Assembly (NCBI GenBank): GCA_017643365.1 | Contig: JAEPNO010000009.1 | Location: 1 to 64,000, forward strand | Source of the DNA: Balneolaceae bacterium | GTDB lineage: Bacteria > Bacteroidota > Rhodothermia > Balneolales > Balneolaceae | Length of the DNA stretch: 64,000 nt | Reading direction: 5' to 3' | Part shown: positions 25,738-34,846 of the stretch, one piece after another | How positions within the stretch are numbered: position 1 is the first letter of the stretch | Layout of the letters: the number at the start of each line of letters is the position of its first letter | Program-made: the position numbers and the translations under genes | Notes under the pieces: model-generated | Told to the model about the DNA's origin: nothing | The model's input: the letters and a program-made list of their open reading frames with translations, nothing else | Databases searched by the model: none

Positions 25738-26442
25738 CTAAGTTTGCATCAACTCAGTTATGCTAATGCCCGTCTTCTTCTCATAGGCATCACAAATAAT
25801 TGCCACTGCATCTTCTTGGCTATACGTGGCAATATTTATAGTAAGGTCGTAATTAGAAGCGTCGTTAATGTCTTTATTAAAGTTCACGCGAGTAAATTCC
25901 GCTCGATCTTCATCAGTTGTTAAGAGGATAGCTCGTGCTTCTTCTTTGCTTATTTGGCGGCTTTCTGAAAGTGATTGAATACGGTGAGAAATCGGAGCAA
26001 CAGTGCGCACATTCAAGGCAAGCTGGTTTTGAACGATGTGATTTGCTCCTCGCCCCACAATTATCGCGTTGCCAAACTTTTCGATGGTTTGCACAGCGCG
26101 AACTAAATAGAGCAGGTAGTTCAGATTCGTACTTTTTTGATTTAAAATGCCAAAAATGGTGTCATCAACTAAGTTTTGAGCATGTTCATCTAAGGATTCT
26201 AAAAACTCAACCGAACTTCCCAATTCTTCACTTATCACATTTAGGATTTCTTTATCCCAAACCTTAAACCCGATTTTAGCCTCTAACATTTGAGCAATTT
26301 TGGCACCTTTTGCACCGTAGGCTCTTGAAATTGTAATTACCGGAAACACAGTGCCTTTGGGCCTGGGAGTACGATCTGCGGAATTATTCAATCGCCAGAA
26401 ATGAACCTGTTCTTCTATCATTTGGCTAACTCTCTTTGCCAT
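25738..26442 (-). CDS. Cytidylate kinase-like family protein
   Basis: A 234-residue protein of the cytidylate kinase-like family. The start is the ATG at 26442, because AGGAGG lies 7-12 bases upstream, one of the few clear Shine-Dalgarno sites here. The nucleotide-binding region reads VITISRAYGAKGAKIAQML, a modified P-loop, and the body has the NMP-kinase-like segments AIIVGRGANHIV and RIQSLSESRQISKEEA. Housekeeping Cmk is smaller and has GPSGSGK, so this is a paralogue whose substrate may differ. The usual P-loop lysine is at GAKGAK. Confidence 0.82.
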   Translation of the reverse strand: MAKRVSQMIEEQVHFWRLNNSADRTPRPKGTVFPVITISRAYGAKGAKIAQMLEAKIGFKVWDKEILNVISEELGSSVEFLESLDEHAQNLVDDTIFGILNQKSTNLNYLLYLVRAVQTIEKFGNAIIVGRGANHIVQNQLALNVRTVAPISHRIQSLSESRQISKEEARAILLTTDEDRAEFTRVNFNKDINDASNYDLTINIATYSQEDAVAIICDAYEKKTGISITELMQT

Positions 26443-26541
26443 AACAACCTCCTGCTTCTTATACAACGGACTTAGATTATAACGAGTAGATAGTAATTAC
26501 TACCAAAGATAAATGAAGAAATGATAAAGGGATTTTGCAAG

Positions 26542-27144
26542 CTACATATTATATGCCCAAACGCGGCCGCCGGCTTCTTCAAAAGGTAAGCAGGCATCAA
26601 ACCGCCCCGGCACTTGTATGTATTGCAGAACTTGAGTCATGCCTACTTCGGTAGAAAAATAACCGCTGATTGTTAGCTCTTTCATTTGCCAAATAAATGG
26701 TCGGGGAGCGTCCCAATCTACATTGCCTCTAAAAACGCGATCGTGTTCTGCGTTTACAAAAGTAGTTTGTTGCTCTAGCGTCGCATCATTGAACGAAGTT
26801 CCAATTTCACGTTTAGCTCGTTGCTCAAAACCTTTAAGGTTAGCTAAAAACTGTTCTCGGTCTTCTTCTCCCCACATGTTCATCACCATATCGTCGATGT
26901 AAGTGGGAACTCCAACTTCGGCAGCGCCGGGCGTGTCGGTGGTTGGTATAATGATGTCCGAAACAGAGGTTACCAGCTTTGCCTGCCCTTCGTTTAGTAG
27001 CTGAAATCCTTCCGCATTGGCATTTGCTGAACATCCGTTTAGAAAACCAAGTGCCGTTGGGGCACTTACAACGCCACCCAGTAAAAGTGCAGTACGCTTT
27101 AGTGCTTCTCGTCGATTAATCGGATTTTTTGTGATATCACTCAT
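26542..27144 (-). CDS. Gluconate 2-dehydrogenase subunit 3 family protein
   Basis: A 200-residue exported protein. The N-terminus has a twin-arginine signal (NRREALKRTALLLGG) with a cysteine in FLNGCSANA that could be a lipobox. The mature part has the family pattern LLNEGQAKLVTSVSDIIIPTTDTPGAAEVGVPTYIDDMV. Such subunits partner a flavin-dependent GMC oxidoreductase and help its export and maturation. It follows the GMC gene directly (1 bp apart), so the pair is one complex. Confidence 0.9.
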   Translation of the reverse strand: MSDITKNPINRREALKRTALLLGGVVSAPTALGFLNGCSANANAEGFQLLNEGQAKLVTSVSDIIIPTTDTPGAAEVGVPTYIDDMVMNMWGEEDREQFLANLKGFEQRAKREIGTSFNDATLEQQTTFVNAEHDRVFRGNVDWDAPRPFIWQMKELTISGYFSTEVGMTQVLQYIQVPGRFDACLPFEEAGGRVWAYNM

Positions 27145-27145
27145 C

Positions 27146-28843
27146 TTACAAATTTCCTTTATTTAGTTCTTTTACAGCGTAATCGGCAGCACGAGCCGTA
27201 AATGCCATATAGGTTAACGAAGGATTTTGGCAGCCTGCTGAAGTCATAAACGAGCCGTCGGTTACAAATACGTTTTTAACATCATGTACCTGATTCCACT
27301 TATTAAGCACCGATGTTTTTGGATCGGCACCCATACGGGCAGTTCCCATTTCGTGGATTCCTTTCCCAAGCGCAATGCCATCGTCGTAAGTGCCCACGTT
27401 TTTAAGTCCGGCCGCTTCCAGCATTTCAGCGGCAGCGATTTTGATATCCTCACGCATTTTCATCTCATTCTCACCGGCGCCGGCATCAAAAACCACCGTT
27501 GGCAGCCCAAACTTGTCGGTTACTTCGGTGGTTAGGTACATTTTATTTTCATGATAAGGCAGCCACTCGCCAAAGCCCATAATTCCAAATTGCCATGGTC
27601 CCGGTTCGTTAACCTCTTCTTTCATTTTTGCGCCAATGCTGATCTCAGCAATATTCTTCTTCCAACCGGTACGGCTCGCCCCACCTTGGTATCCATATCC
27701 ACGTATAAAGTCTGGGTGTTTTTCGTTGATATTTCTGAATCGTGGAATGTAAATCCCGTTCGGGCGACGACCGTAATAGTACATGTCGTCAAAACCCTCA
27801 ACAGTTCCGTAAGCACCTACATTTAAATGATGATCCATAATATTGCGGCCGAGTTCGCCGGAAGCATTGCCCATGCCATCGGGGAAATGCTCGGTTGAGT
27901 TCATCAAAATAAACGCTGAGGCTATCGCTGAAGCACAAAGGAATACAATTTTACTGTAATACTCTTTGTATTCCATGGTTTCGGCATCCAAAATTCGAAC
28001 GCCGGTTGCTTTCTGGGTTTCCGGCTCGTACAAAATTTCAGTTACAATCGAGTCAGGTCGAAGGGTTAGATTTCCCGTCGCCATAGCAGCCGGAAGCGTT
28101 GAAGATTGGGTGCTAAAATAAGCGCCAAACGGACAACCTTGAATACACATGTTACGATACTGGCACGATGCACGTCCATTATGAGCGCGAGTTAAATTCG
28201 CAGATCGCCCGATGGTCATCAAACGATCGTTGAATTTTGCCTCAATTCTTTTTTTGATGTCTTTCTCCACACAATTCATTTCCATTGGTGGGAGAAACTG
28301 GCCGTCAGGTAATTGCGGGAGTCCTTCTTTCTTCCCATTAATGCCAGCAAAACGCTCAACTTTATCATACCAAGGTGCTATTTCATCGTACGATACCGGC
28401 CACGGCACGGCGATTCCATCTTTGGCGTTGGCCTCAAAATCCATGGGGCTTAACCGATACGATTGCCGTCCCCACATCAACGATCTTCCACCAACATGAT
28501 AACCACGCATCCAATCAAAACGCTGAATTTCGGTGTAAGGATGCTCGGTATCTTTTACCCACCAGTGTTTTATCGAATGCCGAATAGCATAACCGGTTCG
28601 ATTTTGCTTTTCGTAGTCTTTGAGTTCTTCGGGTGTTAAGCGATTGTTGCGAGGAAACTCCCAGGGATCGCTGGTTGCAGTAGGGTAGTCAACAATATGT
28701 TTTACTTGCCGACCTCGTTCCAACATCAAAGTATTTAGTCCCTTCTCGGTAAGTTCTTTAGCGGCCCAGCCTCCGCTAATGCCACTTCCAACTACAATGG
28801 CATCGTAGGTATTTTCTTGTTTTGATTTGAGATTCAATCGCAT
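27146..28843 (-). CDS. GMC family FAD oxidoreductase
   Basis: A 565-residue GMC (glucose-methanol-choline) oxidoreductase. The FAD-binding loop GSGISG is at 19-24. A cysteine-containing segment MCIQGCPFGAY is typical of the gluconate/glucoside dehydrogenase branch. The C-terminal domain has GIHEMGTARMG with the catalytic histidine region and SAGCQNPSLTYMAF. No signal peptide of its own is seen, so it is probably exported with its Tat-signal partner. Substrate likely a sugar or sugar alcohol; 3-keto-glycoside formation is one option given its neighbours. Confidence 0.92.
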   Translation of the reverse strand: MRLNLKSKQENTYDAIVVGSGISGGWAAKELTEKGLNTLMLERGRQVKHIVDYPTATSDPWEFPRNNRLTPEELKDYEKQNRTGYAIRHSIKHWWVKDTEHPYTEIQRFDWMRGYHVGGRSLMWGRQSYRLSPMDFEANAKDGIAVPWPVSYDEIAPWYDKVERFAGINGKKEGLPQLPDGQFLPPMEMNCVEKDIKKRIEAKFNDRLMTIGRSANLTRAHNGRASCQYRNMCIQGCPFGAYFSTQSSTLPAAMATGNLTLRPDSIVTEILYEPETQKATGVRILDAETMEYKEYYSKIVFLCASAIASAFILMNSTEHFPDGMGNASGELGRNIMDHHLNVGAYGTVEGFDDMYYYGRRPNGIYIPRFRNINEKHPDFIRGYGYQGGASRTGWKKNIAEISIGAKMKEEVNEPGPWQFGIMGFGEWLPYHENKMYLTTEVTDKFGLPTVVFDAGAGENEMKMREDIKIAAAEMLEAAGLKNVGTYDDGIALGKGIHEMGTARMGADPKTSVLNKWNQVHDVKNVFVTDGSFMTSAGCQNPSLTYMAFTARAADYAVKELNKGNL

Positions 28844-28949
28844 ATAGAGTGAGGATAAATCGTTAGTGCAAAAATGGTTAAAGTATATTATTCTGCTGAG
28901 TATATAGAAACGCTTACAATTTTAAAAAAACCGAGTTGTAAAATTCATT

Positions 28950-29816
28950 ATGGCGGTATCACGAAGGGATGCAATTAAAGGGTTAGCAGGCGTTGCCGTT
29001 GCAGGACTTGTCTCAGATTCTGTTGACGCAAAAGAGCGTGTAGTTGAGGTTTCTATCTCATCAATAAAACACTCGGTATGCCGATGGCCTTATGGCCGCA
29101 AATCGCTCGAAGAATTATGCGAAGCCGCCATCGACATTGGAATAAGCTCGGTAGAGTTGATCAATCCCGCCGACTATGAAACGGTAAAACGATATGGATT
29201 AACCTGTGCGATGGTAAATTGTGTGCCATTGAGCTTAACGGATGGCTTCAACAATCCAAATCTGCACAAAAAACTCCAGCAAGAATATTTAGATCTGTTT
29301 CCATTAGTGGCGGATGCCGGTTTTACCAATGTGATTTGTTTCTCCGGTAATCGAAATGGCATATCTGATGACCAAGGCTTGGAGCATTGTGCGGTTGGGC
29401 TAGAGCCCGTTGTCAAAAAGGCACAAGAATACGGGTTAACAGTTTGCATGGAGTTGTTGAATTCGAAAGTTGATCATGCCGATTATCAATGCGATCATAC
29501 AGAATGGGGAGTTGCACTTTGTGAAAAACTTGGGCTTCCAAACTTTAAATTGCTGTACGATATTTATCATATGCAGATAATGGAAGGCGATATTATTGCT
29601 ACCATTCGGAAGTATCATCCCTATATCGCTCATTATCATACCGGAGGAGTTCCCGGGCGTAACGAAATCGATGAGACTCAAGAATTAAACTACAAAGCCA
29701 TTATGCAAGCTATTGTAGAAACCGGTTACGATGGATATATAGCTCAGGAATTTATTCCAACCAATGACAACGTTTTTGCTTCGCTAAGGCAAGGCGTAGA
29801 AATCTGTAACGTATAA
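28950..29816 (+). CDS. Hydroxypyruvate isomerase-like TIM-barrel protein (Tat-exported)
   Basis: A 288-residue sugar isomerase/epimerase-like TIM barrel with a twin-arginine signal (SRRDAIKGLAGVAVAGLV). Predicted metal/catalytic residues lie at strand ends: E168 in CMELLN, D204 and H207 in YDIYHMQ, H230 in HYHTGG and E267 in AQEF, the pattern of the hydroxypyruvate isomerase group. The Tat signal implies a periplasmic role, unlike cytoplasmic Hyi. It is divergent from the GMC oxidoreductase across about 106 bp, suggesting a shared regulatory region and pathway. Confidence 0.84.
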   Translation: MAVSRRDAIKGLAGVAVAGLVSDSVDAKERVVEVSISSIKHSVCRWPYGRKSLEELCEAAIDIGISSVELINPADYETVKRYGLTCAMVNCVPLSLTDGFNNPNLHKKLQQEYLDLFPLVADAGFTNVICFSGNRNGISDDQGLEHCAVGLEPVVKKAQEYGLTVCMELLNSKVDHADYQCDHTEWGVALCEKLGLPNFKLLYDIYHMQIMEGDIIATIRKYHPYIAHYHTGGVPGRNEIDETQELNYKAIMQAIVETGYDGYIAQEFIPTNDNVFASLRQGVEICNV

Positions 29817-29828
29817 AATTACAAACCT

Positions 29829-30515
29829 ATGAAAGCGCTAACTACTTTATTGATTTTATTATTAACGGTTGGTTTTGCAAATGCCCAAACCATGCCTGAT
29901 CCTACAGTTCCGCAAGGCGAAAACTTGAAAGTTCCCGAAGGATGGGAGTTTAGATTAGACAGCCCGAACGACTCTGTGGTGCTTACCGATAATGCTGAAG
30001 ATGAAGGCATTTATTTTGTAAACATGACTCCAGGCTGGCATCTCACCACTGGGCCAAGAGGTATTTTTTGGCATCCTGCTTTTATCGCCGAAGATTCTTT
30101 TACCATCCACACTGATCTACACCTTTTTAATCCCAATGGTAGAAACCGAGAGGGATATGGTTTGTTTTTTGGAGGAAAAAGCATGAAGTCTCCTGAATAT
30201 GAATACATTTACTTTTTGATAAGAAATACCGGCGACTTTTTATTAAAAAAGAGAGTAGGTGAAACTACAGAAACCGTTCAGGGTTGGACGGCATCAAATC
30301 AGATAAAAATTTATGACGACCCTGAAGTTTCATCGGTATTAAATTCCTTAGCTGTAGAGGTTGATGGCAATACAATGAACTTTTTTATTAATAGTGAGCA
30401 AGTTGCGACGATAAATGCAAATGACTTAGAATTAGATGCCAATGGTGTTTTTGGTTTGCGTGTTAATCATGCAGTAAACCTTCATGTTGAAGACATTGGT
30501 GTAAGTACAGAATAA
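29829..30515 (+). CDS. Secreted jelly-roll (concanavalin-like) protein
   Basis: A 228-residue protein with a signal peptide (cleavage near ANAQ) and an all-beta domain. Segments such as GWHLTTGPRGIFWHPAF, FTIHTDLHLF, EGYGLFFGG and YIYFLIRNTGDFLL give the look of a LamG/3-keto-disaccharide-hydrolase-type jelly roll; VEVDGNTMNFFIN and GVFGLRVNH resemble its last strands. It follows the TIM-barrel gene by 12 bp. Function unknown; a carbohydrate-binding or 3-keto-glycoside lyase role is inferred only from fold and neighbours. Confidence 0.65.
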   Translation: MKALTTLLILLLTVGFANAQTMPDPTVPQGENLKVPEGWEFRLDSPNDSVVLTDNAEDEGIYFVNMTPGWHLTTGPRGIFWHPAFIAEDSFTIHTDLHLFNPNGRNREGYGLFFGGKSMKSPEYEYIYFLIRNTGDFLLKKRVGETTETVQGWTASNQIKIYDDPEVSSVLNSLAVEVDGNTMNFFINSEQVATINANDLELDANGVFGLRVNHAVNLHVEDIGVSTE

Positions 30516-30527
30516 ATATCTTGTTTT

Positions 30528-31127
30528 ATGAATATTGAGCGGTACGAAAACGGAAATATTGAGGTAGACATCTCATTTACTTGGATGTCATATTTGGCGT
30601 TATTTGGCACTTTTTGCTGTTTTTTCGGCATCGTATACTTTTGGGCTATAGTAGGCCTGCACATATTTTCGCTACAAATTATTGGCCTTGTAATTGCCGG
30701 AGTTGTGCTTGGTGTTGCTGGCATCATTATCTATGAAAGCTCTAGCTTTTTGTTTGATAATGAAAATGGGGAGTTGCGTTGGCAGAAACGGAAGTATTTC
30801 AGAGCAAAAAAAGGAACCGTTCCTTTTTACGACATCGAAGAAGTGAAAATTGAACGCGCCGATGAAAACACGAAGGAAATGCTCGTTAAAATTCTAACTA
30901 AAAAAGGCGAGTTAAGTCTTTCCGATTCTTACATGCTGAGTAGCGATTACAATGTGGAAGAATTAGCTGGGGAAGTAAAATCTATTACCGGTTTAGGGAT
31001 CGATGTTTCGCCTAAAAACAGAGCTCAAATCCTGCTAGAATTAGGGCAAACTAAAGGGGCTATTGATATAATTAGAGAAGAAATGGAAATGTCGATAGAA
31101 GAAGCCAAAGATTACCTTGGGCTTTAA
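30528..31127 (+). CDS. Two-helix membrane protein with C-terminal helical domain
   Basis: A 199-residue hypothetical protein. Two membrane helices lie at about 18-42 and 46-68. A PH-like beta-rich cytoplasmic segment follows (LRWQKRKYFRAKKGTVPFYDIEEVKIER). The C-terminal EEMEMSIEEAKDYLGL helix resembles the end of ribosomal-protein-L7/L12-like or short helical domains. No firm family. Same strand as the preceding jelly-roll gene, 12 bp apart. Confidence 0.55.
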   Translation: MNIERYENGNIEVDISFTWMSYLALFGTFCCFFGIVYFWAIVGLHIFSLQIIGLVIAGVVLGVAGIIIYESSSFLFDNENGELRWQKRKYFRAKKGTVPFYDIEEVKIERADENTKEMLVKILTKKGELSLSDSYMLSSDYNVEELAGEVKSITGLGIDVSPKNRAQILLELGQTKGAIDIIREEMEMSIEEAKDYLGL

Positions 31128-31141
31128 TTAAACACATTGTT

Positions 31142-32110
31142 ATGAAGCTATCAACGGGGGTGTTATTTATTGGTTTGATTGCGATTGGATGTGGATCAAC
31201 GCATCCAATAACCACCGTTGAGCATACCGATTTATCCGCCGGTATTGATGGGCAGCGAATCAACGAGTTTCCGGCTCCAATTATTGAAGCTCTAGAGTGG
31301 AATAACCTTTCAAGCGCTGAAGAAACAAGCGTAGATGAGGAGTTTCAGATTGCAATTTATTCTGAAACCAGCCCATATCATTTATTCCGCATCTCACCCG
31401 GGAAAAAGAATCCGGGCGACGCTATACTTTTTTGGCCACTAGATGGAAGCTCGAAAAGCGCCGTACCAGAAAAAAATATGCACGAATATCTGAGTACCAT
31501 TTGTGATGAGTTCGAACGTGCCGGCCCGTATGAGTTTTGCATCCCAAAATTTAACAGCGGTAATGATTGGGGAAGAACATATACAAATTTGGAACAGCGA
31601 AATATTTGGACCTTACCCGATGGATCTCAGTTAGAAAGCTCACCGGCAGAAGACGGGCAACTTTGGGGCATGGTATTTCAAATAAGAAAAGGCATGTATT
31701 TTAGAACCATCAGCCATGAAAACCCTGATTTGTACACCGGCACTCCCGAAGCACTTGATGTATTAGCTATAACAGCACAATTGCGGTTGATCGCAAATAA
31801 CTTAGTGCCACCGATCAATTATAATACTTACAGCGGAATCACCAACGGCTTAAAAGGTTCGGCATTTATTCCATGCGGATTGAATGAGCAATGGAGATTT
31901 GATGCAAACATGACCGACTTGATTTCGAGTAAAGGCATTCCCACAGTCATTGAACAGCAAAACGAACTGTTATTTCAAGTGAAAGTAACGGGCATGCTGC
32001 GTGATGAATGGTATGCTAACCGACGATCCACCGGTTACACGAAGATTATAACTCCGGTAGAAATTAGCGAAGTGAGTATTGTTTCCGACAGTACTTGCTC
32101 AGTTAAATGA
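31142..32110 (+). CDS. Hypothetical lipoprotein
   Basis: A 322-residue lipoprotein (signal and lipobox AIGC). The mature part has no domain I recognise. It is rich in aromatic and acidic residues, with segments such as GKKNPGDAILFWPLDGSS, LSTICDEFERAGPYEFC and WGRTYTNLEQRNIWTLPDG. Four cysteines in the second half could form disulfides. 14 bp after the previous gene; probably the last member of the 28.95-32.1 kb run. Confidence 0.6.
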   Translation: MKLSTGVLFIGLIAIGCGSTHPITTVEHTDLSAGIDGQRINEFPAPIIEALEWNNLSSAEETSVDEEFQIAIYSETSPYHLFRISPGKKNPGDAILFWPLDGSSKSAVPEKNMHEYLSTICDEFERAGPYEFCIPKFNSGNDWGRTYTNLEQRNIWTLPDGSQLESSPAEDGQLWGMVFQIRKGMYFRTISHENPDLYTGTPEALDVLAITAQLRLIANNLVPPINYNTYSGITNGLKGSAFIPCGLNEQWRFDANMTDLISSKGIPTVIEQQNELLFQVKVTGMLRDEWYANRRSTGYTKIITPVEISEVSIVSDSTCSVK

Positions 32111-32172
32111 CTCACATTCTTATGCAGGATTAACTGTCTGAACTTTAGGTTACTTTATTCAAAAAAATTAGC

Positions 32173-32649
32173 ATGAAGTATTTCCATTACCTGCCACTCC
32201 TTTGCCTGCTCATTCTAAGTTGCGATATCAACAGCTCAAACAATCAAGTTGTTGATGAGTTGAAAGACGCGCAGCAAGTTTGGCTAAACGCAGACCTATC
32301 AAACTACGAATATACCTATCAAGCGGTGTGTTTCTGTGCTTTTACCGATCAAATGATTGTTGTTATACAAGACGATACGGTATCTCAAGTGCTCGATGTT
32401 GAAACCCGCGAGCCATATACGTTGAACCAAGGCGACGAAGAAATTCAAATTCTCGAATCCTATCCGGATTTATTCCACACAATATCGCAGTTTTACGATC
32501 GCTGGATCGTTGAAATTCCGGTTTCTTACAAAGCAAAGTTTGAATGGGATAAAAAATCAGGAATGCCCATTAAGATGAATATAGATCGCATCGAAAACGC
32601 TGTGGATGATGAAATCTCGTACAACTTTTCCGGTTTGGTAGTTAACTAA
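32173..32649 (+). CDS. DUF6174-like lipoprotein
   Basis: A 158-residue lipoprotein (lipobox ILSC). The mature domain fits the DUF6174 pattern: a tryptophan and DLSNYEYTYQAVCFCAF followed by a strand-rich region with VVIQDDTVSQVLD and a C-terminal FEWDKKSGMPIKMNID. The paired cysteines CFC are characteristic. Function of the family is unknown. The stop codon overlaps that of the convergent TerB-like gene. Confidence 0.72.
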   Translation: MKYFHYLPLLCLLILSCDINSSNNQVVDELKDAQQVWLNADLSNYEYTYQAVCFCAFTDQMIVVIQDDTVSQVLDVETREPYTLNQGDEEIQILESYPDLFHTISQFYDRWIVEIPVSYKAKFEWDKKSGMPIKMNIDRIENAVDDEISYNFSGLVVN

Positions 32650-32999
32650 ATACCAAGCTCAGATTTAATTCTGCTTAGTTTTTCCTGCTCCGCTTTCGAG
32701 ATATTTGAGTCGCAATTCGCAATCGACTCTAGTAGGCTATACACCAAGTTTTTGCCGTCATCAGAAAAATGGGATTTTATATGGCTGATGGCTTCATCAA
32801 CAATAGTATGCAAATTACTGGTGCTCATGCTCCCTAAATGACTTAGCGTTTTATGATAGGTGCTTAAGTCGTATTTCATGTTTTCCAACACGCGCTTCAC
32901 CGCTGTTTGCTCGGCAAACGAAATGCTACCATCGGCGCTTTCAACCCAAAATATTAATACGTCAATCGAAGTTTCGTCGGTTAATGAATAAGTACTCAT
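32646..32999 (-). CDS. TerB-like protein
   Basis: A 117-residue all-helical protein resembling the TerB/DjlA-N tellurite-resistance fold: VLIFWVESADGSISFAEQTAVKRVL near the start (helix, turn with an acidic DG, helix) and a second similar unit ending NCDSNISKAEQEKLSRIK. Such domains bind metal or act as scaffolds. It follows the GAF gene by 20 bp on the same strand. No other ter genes are present. Confidence 0.72.
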   Translation of the reverse strand: MSTYSLTDETSIDVLIFWVESADGSISFAEQTAVKRVLENMKYDLSTYHKTLSHLGSMSTSNLHTIVDEAISHIKSHFSDDGKNLVYSLLESIANCDSNISKAEQEKLSRIKSELGI

Positions 33000-33019
33000 G
33001 GTTTACCCCAAGGTTTAAA

Positions 33020-33496
33020 TTAAAATTCAGCGCTCAGCATTTTACAAATTTTCTCTAAAGCTTCCGATTGTTCGTCGGTTATCGAATTCTTTGTGTTCGA
33101 ATCGATATCTAATTGTGCTACAAAATCGCCATCAACCATAATAGGTACCACAATTTCTGACTGAACATGCATGCTACAAGAAAGGTAATTATCCTCAGCG
33201 TGCACATCTTGCGAAATAAAGGTTTCGTGCGAAAGCGCCACTTGCCCACAAATCCCCGTTCCAAATGGAATGCGAGTGTGATTAGTTGGTTCGCCAACAA
33301 ATGGACCAAGAACTAACTCGTTTTCAGCGTCATCTGCAACTAAATAAAACCCAACCCAATCGAAGGTGGGTACTTCATCAGCTAAAAGTTCACAAACAGC
33401 AAAAAGCTTTTCATTTCTGGTAACCGGTCGATCACAAATTTCTTTCGTGTGGATAATGAGTTTATCGAGCAAGCTAATAGTTTGAGTGGTTGACAT
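33020..33496 (-). CDS. GAF-domain protein of the free methionine-R-sulfoxide reductase type
   Basis: A 158-residue GAF domain of the fRMsr family (YebR-like). Family motifs are WVGFYLV, LVLGPFVGEP, IPFGTGICGQV, SQDVHA and SEIVVPIM. Two of the three fRMsr cysteines remain, C83 in GTGICG and C107 in YLSCSM. The first cysteine position in the TRIP motif is His73. Enzymes of this type reduce free Met-R-SO. The altered cysteine set makes activity uncertain; it could be a sensor instead. Confidence 0.75.
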   Translation of the reverse strand: MSTTQTISLLDKLIIHTKEICDRPVTRNEKLFAVCELLADEVPTFDWVGFYLVADDAENELVLGPFVGEPTNHTRIPFGTGICGQVALSHETFISQDVHAEDNYLSCSMHVQSEIVVPIMVDGDFVAQLDIDSNTKNSITDEQSEALEKICKMLSAEF

Positions 33497-33616
33497 AAGT
33501 CTCTTGTTTTTTTGAGTGAGTGCAAAATATAAGAATAAGAATACTAGAAAAGTTAAGGTTTGGAAATTCTGATACTCCCCCCCTTCTTTTCGGCAAAATC
33601 TCTGTATCTTATAAGC

Positions 33617-34291
33617 ATGGACTTTTTAAGCGATATCATACCATTTTCCACCGATTTTATGGGAGCCGGTGCGTTACTGTTAGCTAGTTTTACATCGTTA
33701 TTTTCGGTTGTAAACCCGTTGGCAGCTATGCCGGTTTTCTTATCATTGATGGACGATCACACCCCGGCAGAACAAATCAGAACCGCACGTAAATCGGCGA
33801 TTTATATGTTCATTGTTCTGGTAACCTTCTTATTTATGGGTACCTACATTTTATCCTTTTTCGGAATTAGTCTTTCCGGAATCAGAATTGCCGGTGGTAT
33901 TGTAATTATGCGCGCAGGTTTTTCTATGATGAACCCGGAAACAGGTGGACGAAAACTCTCGAAAAAAGACACCGAAGCTGCCATGGAAAAGGAAGATGTT
34001 TCGTTTAGCCCGCTTGCAATGCCCTTGCTTTCCGGCCCGGGAAGTATCGCTGTGGTAATCGGTTTTGGTTCGCAAGCTACCGGCACCAGCGATTACATTT
34101 TAAACACCGTAGCGGTGTTTTTAACCGCATTTTTGGCGTGGGGTATTTTGCGTGTGGCGCCTTGGTTAAATAAAGTAATTGGAAAAAGCGGCATGATTGT
34201 AGTTACCCGAATGATGGGTTTTATTGCTTTGGCGATAGGCGTTCAGTTTGTAATTAATGGTATAGCCGGTTTTTTTGGCTTTAACAGTTAA
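33617..34291 (+). CDS. MarC/UPF0056 family membrane protein
   Basis: 224 residues from the ATG at 33617; an in-frame TTG at 33560 adds an unlikely hydrophobic stretch. Six membrane helices with the family segments FTSLFSVVNPLAAMPVFLSL, GIRIAGGIVIMRAGF and PLAMPLLSGPGSIAVVI, and a last helix with TRMMGFIALAIGVQFVINGI. Function of the MarC/SNT family is unresolved; despite its name it is not reliably linked to antibiotic resistance. Confidence 0.9.
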   Translation: MDFLSDIIPFSTDFMGAGALLLASFTSLFSVVNPLAAMPVFLSLMDDHTPAEQIRTARKSAIYMFIVLVTFLFMGTYILSFFGISLSGIRIAGGIVIMRAGFSMMNPETGGRKLSKKDTEAAMEKEDVSFSPLAMPLLSGPGSIAVVIGFGSQATGTSDYILNTVAVFLTAFLAWGILRVAPWLNKVIGKSGMIVVTRMMGFIALAIGVQFVINGIAGFFGFNS

Positions 34292-34300
34292 TCAATAATC

Positions 34301-34756
34301 ATGGATACCCAAAAAATTGATTACGATATATGGGCGAATACTCTGATCCTGAATTCAATTAAATCGGTAGCTGAAGAAGAACTACAATTCGAACTCACCC
34401 GCTTATTTGCGCACTTGTTTAAAGCACAGATAATTTGGTTTAACCGAGTTTATGGCATCAAAGAATCTGTTCAGATTTGGGGCACTTATACCATCGAAGA
34501 ATGTATCAGCCTGCTGAACGATAGCACCGACATGCTAAGCAAAATAACCGAAAAGGCCGGAGAAATTATCGAATATCACGACCTGAAAGGGAACGCATAT
34601 TCTACAGCCGCTGAAGACATTTTTGAACATGTAATCATTCATGGGCAGCATCACCGCGCACAAATTTTGTACCTGTTAAGTAAAAACGGATATAAAGCTC
34701 CTGCAACTGATTACATCTATTTTCTAAGATCATTACAGACTAAGGACAACTTTTAG
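34301..34756 (+). CDS. DinB family protein
   Basis: A 151-residue four-helix bundle of the DinB/DfsA metal-binding family. The opening DYDIWANTLIL is typical, with the first histidine in LFAHLFKAQIIW and a His pair in HVIIHGQHHRAQI; these three positions normally bind a divalent metal. The family includes thiol-transferases and damage-inducible proteins of unknown activity. 9 bp after marC-like gene. Confidence 0.86.
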   Translation: MDTQKIDYDIWANTLILNSIKSVAEEELQFELTRLFAHLFKAQIIWFNRVYGIKESVQIWGTYTIEECISLLNDSTDMLSKITEKAGEIIEYHDLKGNAYSTAAEDIFEHVIIHGQHHRAQILYLLSKNGYKAPATDYIYFLRSLQTKDNF

Positions 34757-34846
34757 TAGTTTTGCCCTGTTTATAATCAAACTCATCACCAAAACCCTGT
34801 TGCTCTGGAAACTATAGATCGCGCGCTGGCCGCATTTTCATCCTTT

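Noticed and set aside
33560-33616. Longer N-terminus of the MarC-like protein
   Set aside because: Begins at TTG, breaks the family N-terminus and the downstream ATG gives the usual length.
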